Shown: piece after piece, positions 31,066 to 40,572 of the stretch | Numbering within the stretch: position 1 is the stretch's first letter | How the letters are laid out: every line of letters starts with the position of its first letter | Assembly (NCBI RefSeq): GCF_000227115.2 | Contig: NC_016481.1 | Location: 434,001-498,000, forward strand | DNA length: 64,000 nt | Direction of reading: 5' to 3' | Source: Naumovozyma dairenensis CBS 421 | Taxonomy: Eukaryota; Ascomycota; Saccharomycetes; Saccharomycetales; Saccharomycetaceae | Notes under the pieces: model-generated | Seen by the model: the letters and a program-made list of their open reading frames with translations, nothing else | What the model was told of the DNA's origin: nothing | Databases searched by the model: none | Made by a program: the position numbers and the translations under genes

Positions 31066-32694
31066 TTATAATTCGCCCTTAACAACTTGGTTAGTCTTTA
31101 AATCTCTTGCACTAACAGTCAATTTACCATCTTTGTTAATATTGAAAACAAGTTCTAAACCACTTTTGACACCCTTGATACCTAATTCCATCAATTTGGT
31201 AGATAGGGTGTATTTCTTTTCTCTAATAACTTCTGGTTCATCATCTTCATCGGACCATTCACTTTCATCTTCATCGGCTTCTTCATTGGCTTTCTTTTCT
31301 GCTGGATCAACAGTTCTTTCTTCAATAGTGGAGTCACCTTCGTAAACACCGATCAATAGATCACCAGAGGCCTTCTTCAAAGTTATTTTCTTTTGAACTG
31401 GATAAGAAGTTTCAGCCAATAGGATTGGAACAAAGTTACCTTCACTGTCAACTAAACCAATTGGTTTTTGTAAATGTAAAGTGTTAACAATAATTGGTTG
31501 TAAAGCTTCCTTCAATTCATCTTCATCATAGTCGGCAACTAATCTAGCTTGTAAGGCAGCACCAGAAGCAGCTAATTCATTTGGATAGTTGGATGCATTA
31601 GCATTGCTTGGACCTAAAATTTCAACAGATTCAGGTAAAGTATATTCTAAGTTAGTGGCTAATTTTGGAGAAAATGAAACACCACCGGCCAATAGGACAG
31701 CGTCAATATCTAATGGATCTAAGTTAGCCTTCTTGATAGTGGAGTTGATGAATTCACCAAATTTACCGAAAACTTTACTGGCGACTAATTCATATCTCAT
31801 TCTGTTAATAGATGTATGGTAATCGAAACCGTCAGCTAATGAATCAATAGAAATGGTGGCAGTAGTAGCGTTAGATAACGTCTTTTTGGTGACAATAGAA
31901 TTAATTCTTAATTTAGCTAATGATCTAGCATTTTTTCTTGGGTTAGTTTTAGTCTTCGTTTGGAAATCCTTTGCAAAGTATTCAATCAACTCAGCATCCA
32001 AATTGTCACCACCTAAGGTGTTATCATGGGCAGTAGCCAAGATGGTGAAAATACCACCACGAATAGCAAAAACAGCAGCATCTGATCTAACACCACCAAA
32101 ATCAGCAACAACAACGTTACAATCTTTTTCGGATGGGAATTGTTCAATGTGTGCTAATAAGGCAGCAGATGGTTCATTAATGAATTGAACAATCTTCAAC
32201 CCGACTTTATCGGCAGCAGTGGATAATGCGTCCTTTTGTTCAGTAGTGAAATTGGTTGGAACCGTTAAGACAGCTTGGTTAACTTTTTGACCGATATAAT
32301 CTTCAGCAGCTAACTTTAGTCTATTTAAATGTCTAGAAACAACTTCATCAACGGTTAGTTTTTCTTCTTTACCTTCACCCTTAGCAATAACGAAACCAAC
32401 TTTACCGTCGATTTCCACAGCTGGTGCACTGTTAGCACATCTGGAAATATCACATTGATCGAATGGTAAACCAATGAAATCACGGAAGTTAATGATGGTG
32501 TTTGTTGGGTTTCTAACTAGTTGTTGTAAAGCTTGACCACCATGGTATTCGTCTTCACCGACGTATGATAGAACAGATGGGATGGCACGTTCACCATCTG
32601 GGTTAGCGATGACATCGACATCATTTTTTGGGTTAATGTAAGCAATAGAGGAAGAAGTGTTCCCGAATGAGATACCAATGACCGGAGAAGACAT
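31066..32694 (-). CDS. SSZ1: Atypical Hsp70 of the ribosome-associated complex
   Basis: A 542-residue protein, shorter than canonical Hsp70 and typical of Ssz1. The N-terminal actin-like ATPase domain begins SSPVIGISFGNTSSSIAY, with VLTVPTNFTTEQKDAL and VVADFGGVRSDAAVF. The C-terminal substrate-like domain is short and follows an acidic linker (EADEDESEWSDEDDEPE). Ssz1 pairs with the J-protein Zuo1 to form RAC at the ribosome exit tunnel and activates Ssb. Codon bias is very strong, in keeping with high expression. A Rap1-like site sits about 190 bp upstream. The position next to PAN5 is as in S. cerevisiae (YHR063C-YHR064C). Confidence 0.97.
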   Translation of the reverse strand: MSSPVIGISFGNTSSSIAYINPKNDVDVIANPDGERAIPSVLSYVGEDEYHGGQALQQLVRNPTNTIINFRDFIGLPFDQCDISRCANSAPAVEIDGKVGFVIAKGEGKEEKLTVDEVVSRHLNRLKLAAEDYIGQKVNQAVLTVPTNFTTEQKDALSTAADKVGLKIVQFINEPSAALLAHIEQFPSEKDCNVVVADFGGVRSDAAVFAIRGGIFTILATAHDNTLGGDNLDAELIEYFAKDFQTKTKTNPRKNARSLAKLRINSIVTKKTLSNATTATISIDSLADGFDYHTSINRMRYELVASKVFGKFGEFINSTIKKANLDPLDIDAVLLAGGVSFSPKLATNLEYTLPESVEILGPSNANASNYPNELAASGAALQARLVADYDEDELKEALQPIIVNTLHLQKPIGLVDSEGNFVPILLAETSYPVQKKITLKKASGDLLIGVYEGDSTIEERTVDPAEKKANEEADEDESEWSDEDDEPEVIREKKYTLSTKLMELGIKGVKSGLELVFNINKDGKLTVSARDLKTNQVVKGEL

Positions 32695-33177
32695 TTTATT
32701 GAGCGAAGTTGGTCAGTTTCTTTAAAGCAAAATTAGAACTTGTAGGAAATAAATAAAGGTTATTGTTATAGCTTTTTAAGACTCTTTAATAACTATTCTA
32801 TCTTCTACAGATTTCAATAGCCAGGCCATCTAATCTATCTAAAAATTTTCCATACGCTCAAAAATTTTCAAAAATTGGTGAAACCCACACATTTTGTACG
32901 TGTAACACGATGTTTGTTTTGTTCCCTTCAGAAAATTCTAAAATTATTCCCCACAGGAAGGAATATGTTTGTGTCGCGGGTTTTCGCACGGATCCTTCAG
33001 AGACGACAGATAAAACATTAGAGAATATAGCATTTCGAAAAAATAATACCCAATACTTTCCTGCTTGAAAGCAATCCAAAAATATCTTTAAATTTATCAT
33101 GACATAATCACAGCACCATCAATGGAACTAGAAAATTCATTGAAAACTTCAATAGAGTGCAGTAAAAGGAAAAAATA
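32695..33177. other. SSZ1 / coiled-coil ORF divergent intergene
   Basis: 483 bp shared by two divergent genes. It contains the Rap1-like site listed separately and no other recognised feature. Confidence 0.5.
32881..32892 (+). promoter_or_regulatory. Rap1-like site upstream of SSZ1
   Basis: AAACCCACACAT differs from the Rap1 consensus ACACCCAYACAY at one position. It lies 187 bp upstream of the SSZ1 start. Rap1 drives ribosomal-protein and translation genes in yeast, so a role here is reasonable but unproven. Confidence 0.4.
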
Positions 33178-33558
33178 ATGTCGGAAAATAATTCACAAAA
33201 CGAAAAGTATAGCTCTGATGCTGACGTCAATGGTAACAGAGAAGAAAGTTGTTTGGGATATATGGCAACAAAAGAATTTTATTCCAGTTGGGAAAAATTA
33301 GGTACAATAATAGTGAGTTACGAAAAGGAAAAGGAGCTTACAAAAGCTCAGTGGGAGGGTTTCAAGCAAGAAAGGAAGAAGTTGAGAGAACAAATAAGGG
33401 ATTTTAAAGAGAGAATAAAACTGTTGGAAAATCGGATATGTCAAGTAAAAATGGAAAGAGACAGCCGGTTGGAAGAGCTCAAGTCTGAAAATGATCGTTT
33501 AAAAGAGGAACTACGCTATTTCGGGCAGCCAGATGGTAGTCCTCAAGAAATACAATGA
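33178..33558 (+). CDS. Small coiled-coil protein, striatin-like coil (tentative)
   Basis: A 126-residue ORF from an ATG at 33178. After a polar N-terminus of about 28 residues comes MATKEFYSSWEKLGTIIVSY, then a long charged coiled coil to residue 115 (KAQWEGFKQERKKLREQI; KERIKLLENRICQVKMERD). The pattern of Trp, Glu/Lys spacing and KLLEN recalls the striatin-family coil, whose yeast member is Far8. That protein is about four times longer, so this could be a truncated relative or a coincidence of coiled-coil composition. It is transcribed away from SSZ1. I know no S. cerevisiae gene at this place. The coding call rests on length and regular heptads. Confidence 0.6.
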   Translation: MSENNSQNEKYSSDADVNGNREESCLGYMATKEFYSSWEKLGTIIVSYEKEKELTKAQWEGFKQERKKLREQIRDFKERIKLLENRICQVKMERDSRLEELKSENDRLKEELRYFGQPDGSPQEIQ

Positions 33559-33993
33559 TGTAATACTTTAAACATGGAGAACTGTCTACCGTACTAATTC
33601 GAAAATAAATATATTGAGTGAATTTACCGCGCTATCTTGCAAGACTTTGACACAGTGACACTTCTAAAATATCAACTGTTGAAGCAACTATCATCATATG
33701 TTCCGCTACGAAAAAGCGCATTTGAATATTTGTTTTTATGATCTACGGTGAAATCTAAGTCAAATACACCGTGTACAGTCTTTTATCAACCTTATTTATT
33801 CACGGGAACCAATTCAATACGTGGCATAGGAGTCATACAATTCGTATATACTTTTCCTATAAAATACGTAACGTTAAGTAAATGTTTCATGGAGCTATTA
33901 TGTTGAACACTCATTTGAGAATGACGAGTTTCGAAGTGATGTCTTCATTGGTTCGAATTTGAAAGAAGAGGAAGGAAAACTAATAGTACAAGC
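33559..33993. other. Upstream region of the first DOG gene
   Basis: 435 bp without a recognised gene. It is the promoter of the first DOG copy. Confidence 0.5.
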
Positions 33994-34728
33994 ATGGCTT
34001 CCTTTACAGTTGATTTCTGCTTATTTGATTTGGATGGTACAATTGTAAGTACCACAGTTGCTGCGGAAAGCGCATGGAAGAAACTATGTGCAGAATATGA
34101 TGTCGATCCGGAAAAATTATTTAAATACTCTCACGGTGCTAGATCTAATGAAATCATGGCAAGATTTTTCCCAAAATTAGATAATAGTGATAATAAAGCA
34201 GTTAAAGAACTGGAACTTTCTATGGCCTATGATTACTTAGACACCGTCCAATTGATTCCCGGTTCTAAAGATCTGTTGATTTCATTGGATAAAGAAACTG
34301 GGTCTGCAAAGGAAGTGGGACAAAGAAAATGGGCTATTGTTACTTCAGGTTCACCGTATTTGGCATATTCTTGGTTCGATACCATCTTAAAGGAAATTGG
34401 CAAACCTGATACCTTCATAACAGGCTTTGACGTGAAAAATGGGAAGCCGGACCCAGAAGGTTATGCTAAAGCTCGAGACCAATTATGCGAAACACTAAAA
34501 CTTGATAAAGAGAAAGCAAGATATGTTGTGTTTGAAGATGCGCCTGTGGGCATCACCGCAGGGAAGAAGATTGGTGCCATTACTGTTGGTATTACCTCTA
34601 CGTATGATAAGGAAGTTCTATTTGATGCGGGTGCCGACTTTGTCGTTGAAGATTTGACTCATGTCACGGTTAACAAGAACAACAGTGACGGTATTATAAT
34701 TGAAATTTTCGATCCAGTTCGAGAATGA
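33994..34728 (+). CDS. DOG1: 2-deoxyglucose-6-phosphate phosphatase, DOG copy 1
   Basis: A 244-residue HAD-superfamily phosphatase. Motif I is DLDGT at residues 12-16 (nucleophile Asp12, acid/base Asp14), motif II is AIVTSGSPYLA, the Lys motif is GFDVKNGKPDPEGY, and the Mg-binding motif is VVFEDAPVGITAGK. Near identity of the first 25 residues (FDLDGTIVSTTVAAE) to S. cerevisiae Dog1/Dog2 sets it apart from the related glycerol-3-phosphatases Gpp1/2. It dephosphorylates 2-deoxyglucose-6-P and other sugar phosphates. Of the two tandem copies this is the closer match to Dog1/2. The symbol denotes family, not strict one-to-one orthology. Confidence 0.9.
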   Translation: MASFTVDFCLFDLDGTIVSTTVAAESAWKKLCAEYDVDPEKLFKYSHGARSNEIMARFFPKLDNSDNKAVKELELSMAYDYLDTVQLIPGSKDLLISLDKETGSAKEVGQRKWAIVTSGSPYLAYSWFDTILKEIGKPDTFITGFDVKNGKPDPEGYAKARDQLCETLKLDKEKARYVVFEDAPVGITAGKKIGAITVGITSTYDKEVLFDAGADFVVEDLTHVTVNKNNSDGIIIEIFDPVRE

Positions 34729-35402
34729 AGAACTTATCTATTATTCTTGCCTAGTTAGTAGCATTTTTTAACCAATGCATCATATAAATAGATTAAATGG
34801 TTTTTTTGACTTAAAAAAGGTTTTATTTTTTCTTCCCTACAGGTTTGCTCAAAGTCCATAAATGCATACGTACATATGGCTCGGCCAAGTTGTATAACAA
34901 CGTACAATACATTACTAGCGGTAATACGCACGTACGTGCTGCACCAAACTTGCACCAGCAGATACATACGTATAATATCTATTTAAGATGACCTATAATA
35001 TAAAATAATATAAGCTGTCACATTAAAAAGTGACAAAATAAACCTCAGTGTCTGTTTTCGGATTGTTGTTTGCCGAACAAAAAGGAAAAAAGGCGGACGG
35101 ACCCATGCCCCGCACGTTTATATATATTTCTGTGACGTACACTGTGACATTATAAGAGGAATAATAAAGTGCCTCGAGGAAGCAAGAATCTGTTTCTCGA
35201 GGTACGTACGGCCCTGTCAGCGATCGAGAAAACTAAACTAAAATTACGTAACGACATTTTTTTTCACATATATAATATATGGACTTAGCAAGCATCCCCA
35301 GATTTAAGATAGTATTGACAAAACCATCCTGTGTCTAGATACCATCTCCCACGAACCAAAACAACAAGAAAGTAGCCTCGACTATTTATTTGCAAGCAAA
35401 CA
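34729..35402. other. Intergene between the two DOG copies
   Basis: 674 bp. A CCTCGAGG palindrome (35172-35179) and a second CTCGAGG (35196-35202) lie 16 bp apart, and a CG-rich GGCGGACGGA (35092-35101) resembles a zinc-cluster factor site. No gene seen. Confidence 0.45.
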
Positions 35403-36152
35403 ATGACACAAGATAGAAACTCAAACAAAGTCAAAGTAGATTTTTGTCTGTTCGATTTAGATGGGACTTTAGTCAACACTATCAAAGCCAGTGAAGCAGT
35501 CTGGAGAAACCTATGTAAAGAATACGGCGTGAACCCAGAAGAGCTATTCAAACATTCCCACGGTTCCAAAACAGGTGAAATCCTAGAAAAATTCTTCCCT
35601 GCATTAGATAATACTGATAACAAAGCAGTTAGAGATTTAGAAATCTCCATGGGAAGAGATTATCTCGATTCTGTTTTCGCCGTGCCTGGTGCCAAAGATC
35701 TCCTTCAACAATTGAATATCCCTTCACCTGACACCACTGAAAGAAAATGGGCTATTGTGACCAGTGGCTCCCATTATATCGCCTTCGGTTGGTTCAAGTC
35801 TATCTTGGGAGATATTGAAAAACCTGATGTTTTCATCACTGCGTTCGACGTGAAGACAGGGAAACCAGATCCAGAAGGTTACGCAAAAGCTCGTGATCAA
35901 TTGGCTGAGAAGACTTGTCTAAAGACAGCCACTGATCAAATCAAGACAATTGTTTTTGAAGATGCCCCTGTAGGTATTCTTGCCGGGAAGGCAATGGGTG
36001 CTCTAACTATTGGGATCACTACCACTTTCCCTAAGGATGTCCTATTCAATGCCGGGGCAGATTTCGTCGTGGAAGATTTGACACATGTTAAGATGCTTAA
36101 GAACGACCAAAATGGGATTGTCTTGGAAATTAATGATTCCTTGTCAAGATAG
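35403..36152 (+). CDS. DOG2: 2-deoxyglucose-6-phosphate phosphatase, DOG copy 2
   Basis: A 249-residue HAD phosphatase in tandem with the preceding gene and clearly its paralog. Motif I is DLDGT at residues 18-22, preceded by a 5-7 residue longer N-terminus (MTQDRNSNKVKV). AIVTSGSHYIAFGWF, AFDVKTGKPDPEGYAKARDQL and VFEDAPVGILAGKAMGA complete the active site. The motif-I region diverges from Dog1 (LVNTIKASEAVW versus IVSTTVAAESAW), so substrate range may differ. Codon use is more biased than in copy 1, suggesting higher expression. It is convergent with NCP1, as DOG2 is in S. cerevisiae. Confidence 0.88.
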   Translation: MTQDRNSNKVKVDFCLFDLDGTLVNTIKASEAVWRNLCKEYGVNPEELFKHSHGSKTGEILEKFFPALDNTDNKAVRDLEISMGRDYLDSVFAVPGAKDLLQQLNIPSPDTTERKWAIVTSGSHYIAFGWFKSILGDIEKPDVFITAFDVKTGKPDPEGYAKARDQLAEKTCLKTATDQIKTIVFEDAPVGILAGKAMGALTIGITTTFPKDVLFNAGADFVVEDLTHVKMLKNDQNGIVLEINDSLSR

Positions 36153-36437
36153 GTAACGCAGAAGAGAAGAAAAGTATAGACTAGAGTATATGGCTTCTTG
36201 GAGCCGGAAGTGTGCTGTGAAAGGCTTTAAAAGTAGCTACTTAGTGTAGCGAAAGTATGGATGTTTCATGTTCTAAAAGAATAATAAAATATATTTTATA
36301 TGTGGTTGTTACGTAATGTTAGTTTGATTTATATACAGAGTATATCAACAAAGGGAAAAGAAAGAAAGATTGGAGTTTTCCTTCAACAAATATAGCAAAA
36401 TAGTTGTAAGTTGTTTCATCATGAGATTCTTCTTTCC

Positions 36438-38552
36438 TTACCAAACATCTTCTTGGTATCTTCCTGTAGTCTTCATTGCCTTGACAATTTCAAGCGCATC
36501 TACAATGGAAATATCTTGATAATGAGCCAATATTTCAACTATTGTAGTTTGAACATCTTGAGCCATCCCTTTAGCATCCCCACACACGTAGATGAACGCA
36601 CCACCTACAGATTGATCGTTCAATAATTTGAATATCTCTTCACCATATTCTTTAACTTTATGTTGAACATAAACTTTCTTGTCCCCGATTCTTGAATGTG
36701 CGACAATCATTTCAAATGAATCACCCAATTTAGAAGCATATTGTGGCCATTCTTCTTTATACAAGAAATCATTTTCATTTCTTGATCCATAAAACAAGAG
36801 GTGTTTACCAAGTTTGATATTATCAGGATTATTTTCCATGAATTTAACGCGCTCACGAATAAATCCACGGAATGGCGCTATACCTGTACCGGGTCCAATC
36901 ATGATGACAGGTGTCTTTGGATTACTTGGCAATTTAAAAGTAGAACGACGAATATGGATCGGTAATTTAAAATGTTGATATAAATTCCTTGGTCCGTCTA
37001 AGTCGTAATGAACAGGTAATAACTCGGCATCAGCATTGTTACTATTTTGAACGCGTTCTATATTTCTTAATAAGTTAGTAGTTACACCTAAGGTTCTTTC
37101 ATTAGTCAATTCATTTATTGAGTCTTCAACGATTGCTGTGATATGAACAGTTTGTCTTTCGCTTAATGATGAGGATGAAATGGAGTAATAACGTGGTTGA
37201 AGGCGTGGTAAAGTTTCTATAAGGAAATTCCATGGTACAGAATCCCATTTCACATCTTTCGCATCATCGGATAAATATACTAAAGCATCAGCAATATTAT
37301 AATTTTTAAATGTAATTTCTTGTGCGAATTTCAATTTATCTTTTGACAATGTGATTAATTTTTCCTTGATGGATTCATTTGGAGCAAATTGAACTAACTG
37401 ACTTATAAATTGTCTTGAAATAGGACCAGTAATTTCTAAATAGTGACTTATTGCGGTACGGATAGTAGTTGGGGTTAAAAAGGGCGCTTTAACTGTATTA
37501 TCTAATGGAGTCAAATTGAAAATTAAGTCACCATCTAGATTGAATATAGATAGAAACTGATTGACTTTTTCAATGGCATTAGATGGCCAAAAGGCAACAT
37601 GATCCCCAGTAGAATATTTCAAATTGGAACCAGAAATATCTATTTCGGCATGTACACAGTTTCTGTCTAATTTGGAATCGCCAATTTGTTTAATTAATTC
37701 TTTAGAGAAAGTTATTGGTGCAATATATGGATGTGTTTGATCAAAGGGACCCACTTGAATACCTTCTTCATTGAACGATATCCCGTTCTGTTTTCCTGCA
37801 TTTATTGGTAAATACTGTAAAGAAGGTTCACCTAATGATACTGTATCATTAATCTCATTTAAAATTTCATACTTAAAGGATGGTTCGAAAGTTTGATCAT
37901 GTTCATCTAAGTTCAAGACGGTTTTCAAAGCTTCCAAGACAGATTCAGTCCATGAGATATAATCTTCATCAGTGGTACCAGAACCATCATCAGCCTCACC
38001 GAATGGACCCAATAAATTTGCATTAGCACCTTTCAAGTATTTAACAGCTTTCTTTGCAGCACCATTGAAGAATTCGTAAGTAGAATTACCCAAGCCAAAC
38101 ATTGTAAATTGTAAATTGGTTAATGAATTATCCTCATCATCAATTTGAGTGGTAAGGAATTGTTCAAAAGAGAATGAACCATCTGGGAAGTCACCTTCAC
38201 CATAGGTAGAGATAAAAAATGAAATGACAATATTAGAAGGTAGTTGGAAAAGGGAATCATAATCATAAGATTCAATATCTGCGCACATAACTTTTAATCC
38301 AAATTTTGAGATCAATTCTTTGGAGAATTTCTTAGCATAATCTTCAGCAGTACCAGTCTGTGATGCGTATAATACTAAATAATTTTTGTTCATTTCCTTT
38401 AGGACTTGGAGTAAATCACGAGAACCAGATGAGTTGATGGCCTTTAATTCGTCATCATTAGAAAAGAATAAATCCTTTATTGTTGCTCTATGAAGATATA
38501 GTGCTACACCGAAAAGCAGTGCCAAAAAGACAATGACGTCGATTGTATCCAT
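36438..38552 (-). CDS. NCP1: NADPH-cytochrome P450 reductase
   Basis: A 704-residue diflavin reductase. An N-terminal membrane anchor (about residues 4-22, DVIVFLALLFGVALYLHRA) is followed by the FMN flavodoxin domain (YASQTGTAEDYAKKF; STYGEGDFPD), the FAD domain with RYYSISSSSL, and the NADPH domain with MIGPGTGIAPFRGFI and YVCGDAKGMAQDV. The C-terminus ends in the aromatic residue Trp that stacks on FAD. It passes electrons to Erg11, Erg5 and squalene epoxidase in sterol synthesis at the ER. The position between DOG2 and SRB2 is as in S. cerevisiae (YHR042W). All cofactor motifs are intact. Confidence 0.97.
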   Translation of the reverse strand: MDTIDVIVFLALLFGVALYLHRATIKDLFFSNDDELKAINSSGSRDLLQVLKEMNKNYLVLYASQTGTAEDYAKKFSKELISKFGLKVMCADIESYDYDSLFQLPSNIVISFFISTYGEGDFPDGSFSFEQFLTTQIDDEDNSLTNLQFTMFGLGNSTYEFFNGAAKKAVKYLKGANANLLGPFGEADDGSGTTDEDYISWTESVLEALKTVLNLDEHDQTFEPSFKYEILNEINDTVSLGEPSLQYLPINAGKQNGISFNEEGIQVGPFDQTHPYIAPITFSKELIKQIGDSKLDRNCVHAEIDISGSNLKYSTGDHVAFWPSNAIEKVNQFLSIFNLDGDLIFNLTPLDNTVKAPFLTPTTIRTAISHYLEITGPISRQFISQLVQFAPNESIKEKLITLSKDKLKFAQEITFKNYNIADALVYLSDDAKDVKWDSVPWNFLIETLPRLQPRYYSISSSSLSERQTVHITAIVEDSINELTNERTLGVTTNLLRNIERVQNSNNADAELLPVHYDLDGPRNLYQHFKLPIHIRRSTFKLPSNPKTPVIMIGPGTGIAPFRGFIRERVKFMENNPDNIKLGKHLLFYGSRNENDFLYKEEWPQYASKLGDSFEMIVAHSRIGDKKVYVQHKVKEYGEEIFKLLNDQSVGGAFIYVCGDAKGMAQDVQTTIVEILAHYQDISIVDALEIVKAMKTTGRYQEDVW

Positions 38553-38977
38553 GATTCTACTTCTACCTTAAAGGGTTCGGTATATTTGAGCAATGTAAAG
38601 TTTCTTACCACGTAATATACTCTCAAGTACCTGATGTATCATACATAAGAGTGATCTTTTAAGAATCCTTTAGTCAATGGCAGTCAGACCATGTCAACTA
38701 ACTAACCCTTCTGGGGTGTCTTCTGCCAGACAGAATTCTGGTGATACTTTCTCGACTAAAATTTCCCAATCACGGTGCATCCACACACCACATTCAAGCT
38801 ATGAGAGACAGACCATTGTACTACTCCCACTCTTACTACTTAACATTACTAGACCATCTGCCATAAGTAATGGAATGACATTGTCAGCTATATGTATGTG
38901 ATGATTATGGATGGATATATTTTGCATATCTTCCAAGGGGAAACACTTTAAATATCACCGTCGGAAAACTCTAGAAC
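38553..38977. other. NCP1-SRB2 divergent intergene
   Basis: 425 bp shared promoter. Two short plus-strand frames have no recognised similarity. Confidence 0.5.
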
Positions 38978-39869
38978 ATGACTTCACGAAATCCCAGTCA
39001 AAGCAAAACAGCGTATGTATGTTTTTGGTTTCTTTTCATGAATTTTCATTCCAATTTTTGACATCTTGTTCAAATATTCTAACTCATATAGCCTAAACAT
39101 GGTATATATATATTATTCCTTGTCTCTACATTGATATAGTGTGATCTTCATGGAAAGAGCTACCCCAGCAACATTGACTGAATTTAAAGATGAATTATCA
39201 AATACATTACTCAATATCCTCGATACATGGTCTATAGATTTTAAGACTTACAGGTCTACGACAAGCGGAACCTCCACCGCAATCCAGGAGAGTAATTCTA
39301 ATTCCAAATTGATGTATTCGATAACGTTGTCGCATCAGAATAATAAGACCGTTCTAATCAAGAATGACACTAAGATTGCCATGATTATGGCTGCATCAAA
39401 AAACGAGATACCTACAGAATTGATATCCAACGGATGTATAAGTGATACAAATCCAATTCCCATTGACGTTTTATTGAACAATAAATTATCTAACCTATGG
39501 ACTCAAAGACAATCAATAAAAGGTACAGGTGGTGAAACATTTCAGACAACAAACAAATTATTGATTAGGGTTATTAATTTGTTTTCATCCACTGGGTTTA
39601 AAGGATTATTGATTGAATGTGAGGATCAATCCACCGATGGGATAACGAATGGGAGTCAAGTCTTTCATACAAATAATAAGATAACTTTCCAAGAAAAAAT
39701 ACAAACAATCACTAATATCTTGACAAAATTGTCTACTCCCACTTCTGTGAAAGCACCCACCACCACCACTACTACTGATTACAAAATATCGATGGATTCA
39801 CTAAACCTAGACCATTCTGATTATCTAGGTGACTTGGGTTATCAGTATGTCCGAGTTCTGGAGTTTTAA
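38978..39869 (+). CDS. SRB2: Mediator head subunit Srb2/Med20, spliced
   Basis: Two exons: 38978-39012 and 39140-39869, joined within codon 12, giving 254 residues. Exon 1 starts at an ATG just after an in-frame TAG (38972-38974) and ends before GTATGT. Exon 2 resumes as TAVIFMERATPATLTEFKD, matching the conserved Med20 N-terminus. The continuous frame from 39141 lacks an ATG at the conserved start, which supports splicing. S. cerevisiae SRB2 also has a 5' intron. The C-terminus LGYQYVRVLEF is family-typical. With Med18 it forms the movable head jaw that contacts TBP and Pol II. It contains Asn/Ser/Thr-rich insertions compared with the 210-residue S. cerevisiae protein. Confidence 0.93.
39013..39139 (+). 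other. SRB2 intron
   Basis: 127 nt with a GTATGT donor (39013-39018), a branch-site variant TTCTAAC (39077-39083) and an ATATAG acceptor ending at 39139. An earlier ATATAG (39086-39091) is only 3 nt past the branch site and would break the frame. Confidence 0.85.
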
Positions 39870-40066
39870 AGCTCTACGTACAGTTCATCCCCAGCGTAAG
39901 TGTGGTGCACGGAGTGTGTTACCGGCTGCTCTTTTTAGTAAATTGAAATAACGTTAACGTTATATATATAATATGTAACTATAAAGACCATAAGAAACAA
40001 TGAATTATATATTTATCGATTTTTGCACTACAGAGTGGTAAGTAACGAAGTCGAATATCTATTATA

Positions 40067-40572
40067 ATGGTATGTTGCTTCTTCCTAAGCTCTAAGATAA
40101 ATATATTGTTTTTCTGTACTAACACGGTGAATTATCAATGGTTGCTTCTTCCCGCACCTCTTATGGCATTCAATCTGGCAATGGGGGAAAGTTCAATCAA
40201 CTAAACTCACATTCAATATAGTCTCAATCAACAAACGGTATAGCCACTTTATTACAAGCTGAAAGGGAGGCTCATGACATTGTCTCTAAAGCAAGAAAAT
40301 ATAGACAAGATAAATTAAAGCAAGCTAAAGCTGATGCGGCCACAGAAATCAATAATTACAAATTACAAAAGGATAATGAATTAAAGCAGTTCGAATCTCA
40401 AAATGAAGGAGGTGTAGACTCTTTAGAGAAGGAAGCTTCATCAAAAGTTCAAACAGAATTAGACGAAATTAAAGAAATCGCATTTCAAAAGAAACAAGAT
40501 GTTATCAACTTATTAATCGAAGCTGTCACCAAACCTTCAGCAGAAGTGCATGTCAATGCAGCAATCGCTTGA
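40067..40572 (+). CDS. VMA10: V-ATPase subunit G, spliced, exon 1 = ATG only
   Basis: Exon 1 is just the start codon (40067-40069), directly followed by GTATGT. Exon 2 runs 40222-40572. The product has 117 residues (MSQSTNGIATLLQAE at the start; PSAEVHVNAAIA near the end) against 114 in S. cerevisiae Vma10. It is a single long charged helix: AEREAHDIVSKARKYRQDKL is the conserved N-terminal block. Subunit G pairs with subunit E in the peripheral stalks of the vacuolar proton pump. The S. cerevisiae gene also has an early intron. The order SRB2-VMA10-MSC7 is conserved except that BCD1, which separates SRB2 and VMA10 in S. cerevisiae, is missing. Confidence 0.95.
40070..40221 (+). other. VMA10 intron
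   Basis: 152 nt with a perfect GTATGT donor (40070-40075), a perfect TACTAAC branch site (40117-40123) and an ATATAG acceptor ending at 40221. No CAG or TAG occurs between branch site and acceptor, in line with scanning to the first YAG. Confidence 0.93.

Noticed and set aside
33994..36152. Glycerol-3-phosphatase (GPP1/GPP2) identity for the two HAD phosphatases
   Set aside because: The N-terminal motif (FDLDGTIVSTTVAAE) and the DVKNGKPDPEGY segment match DOG proteins better, and the neighbouring NCP1 supports DOG by synteny.
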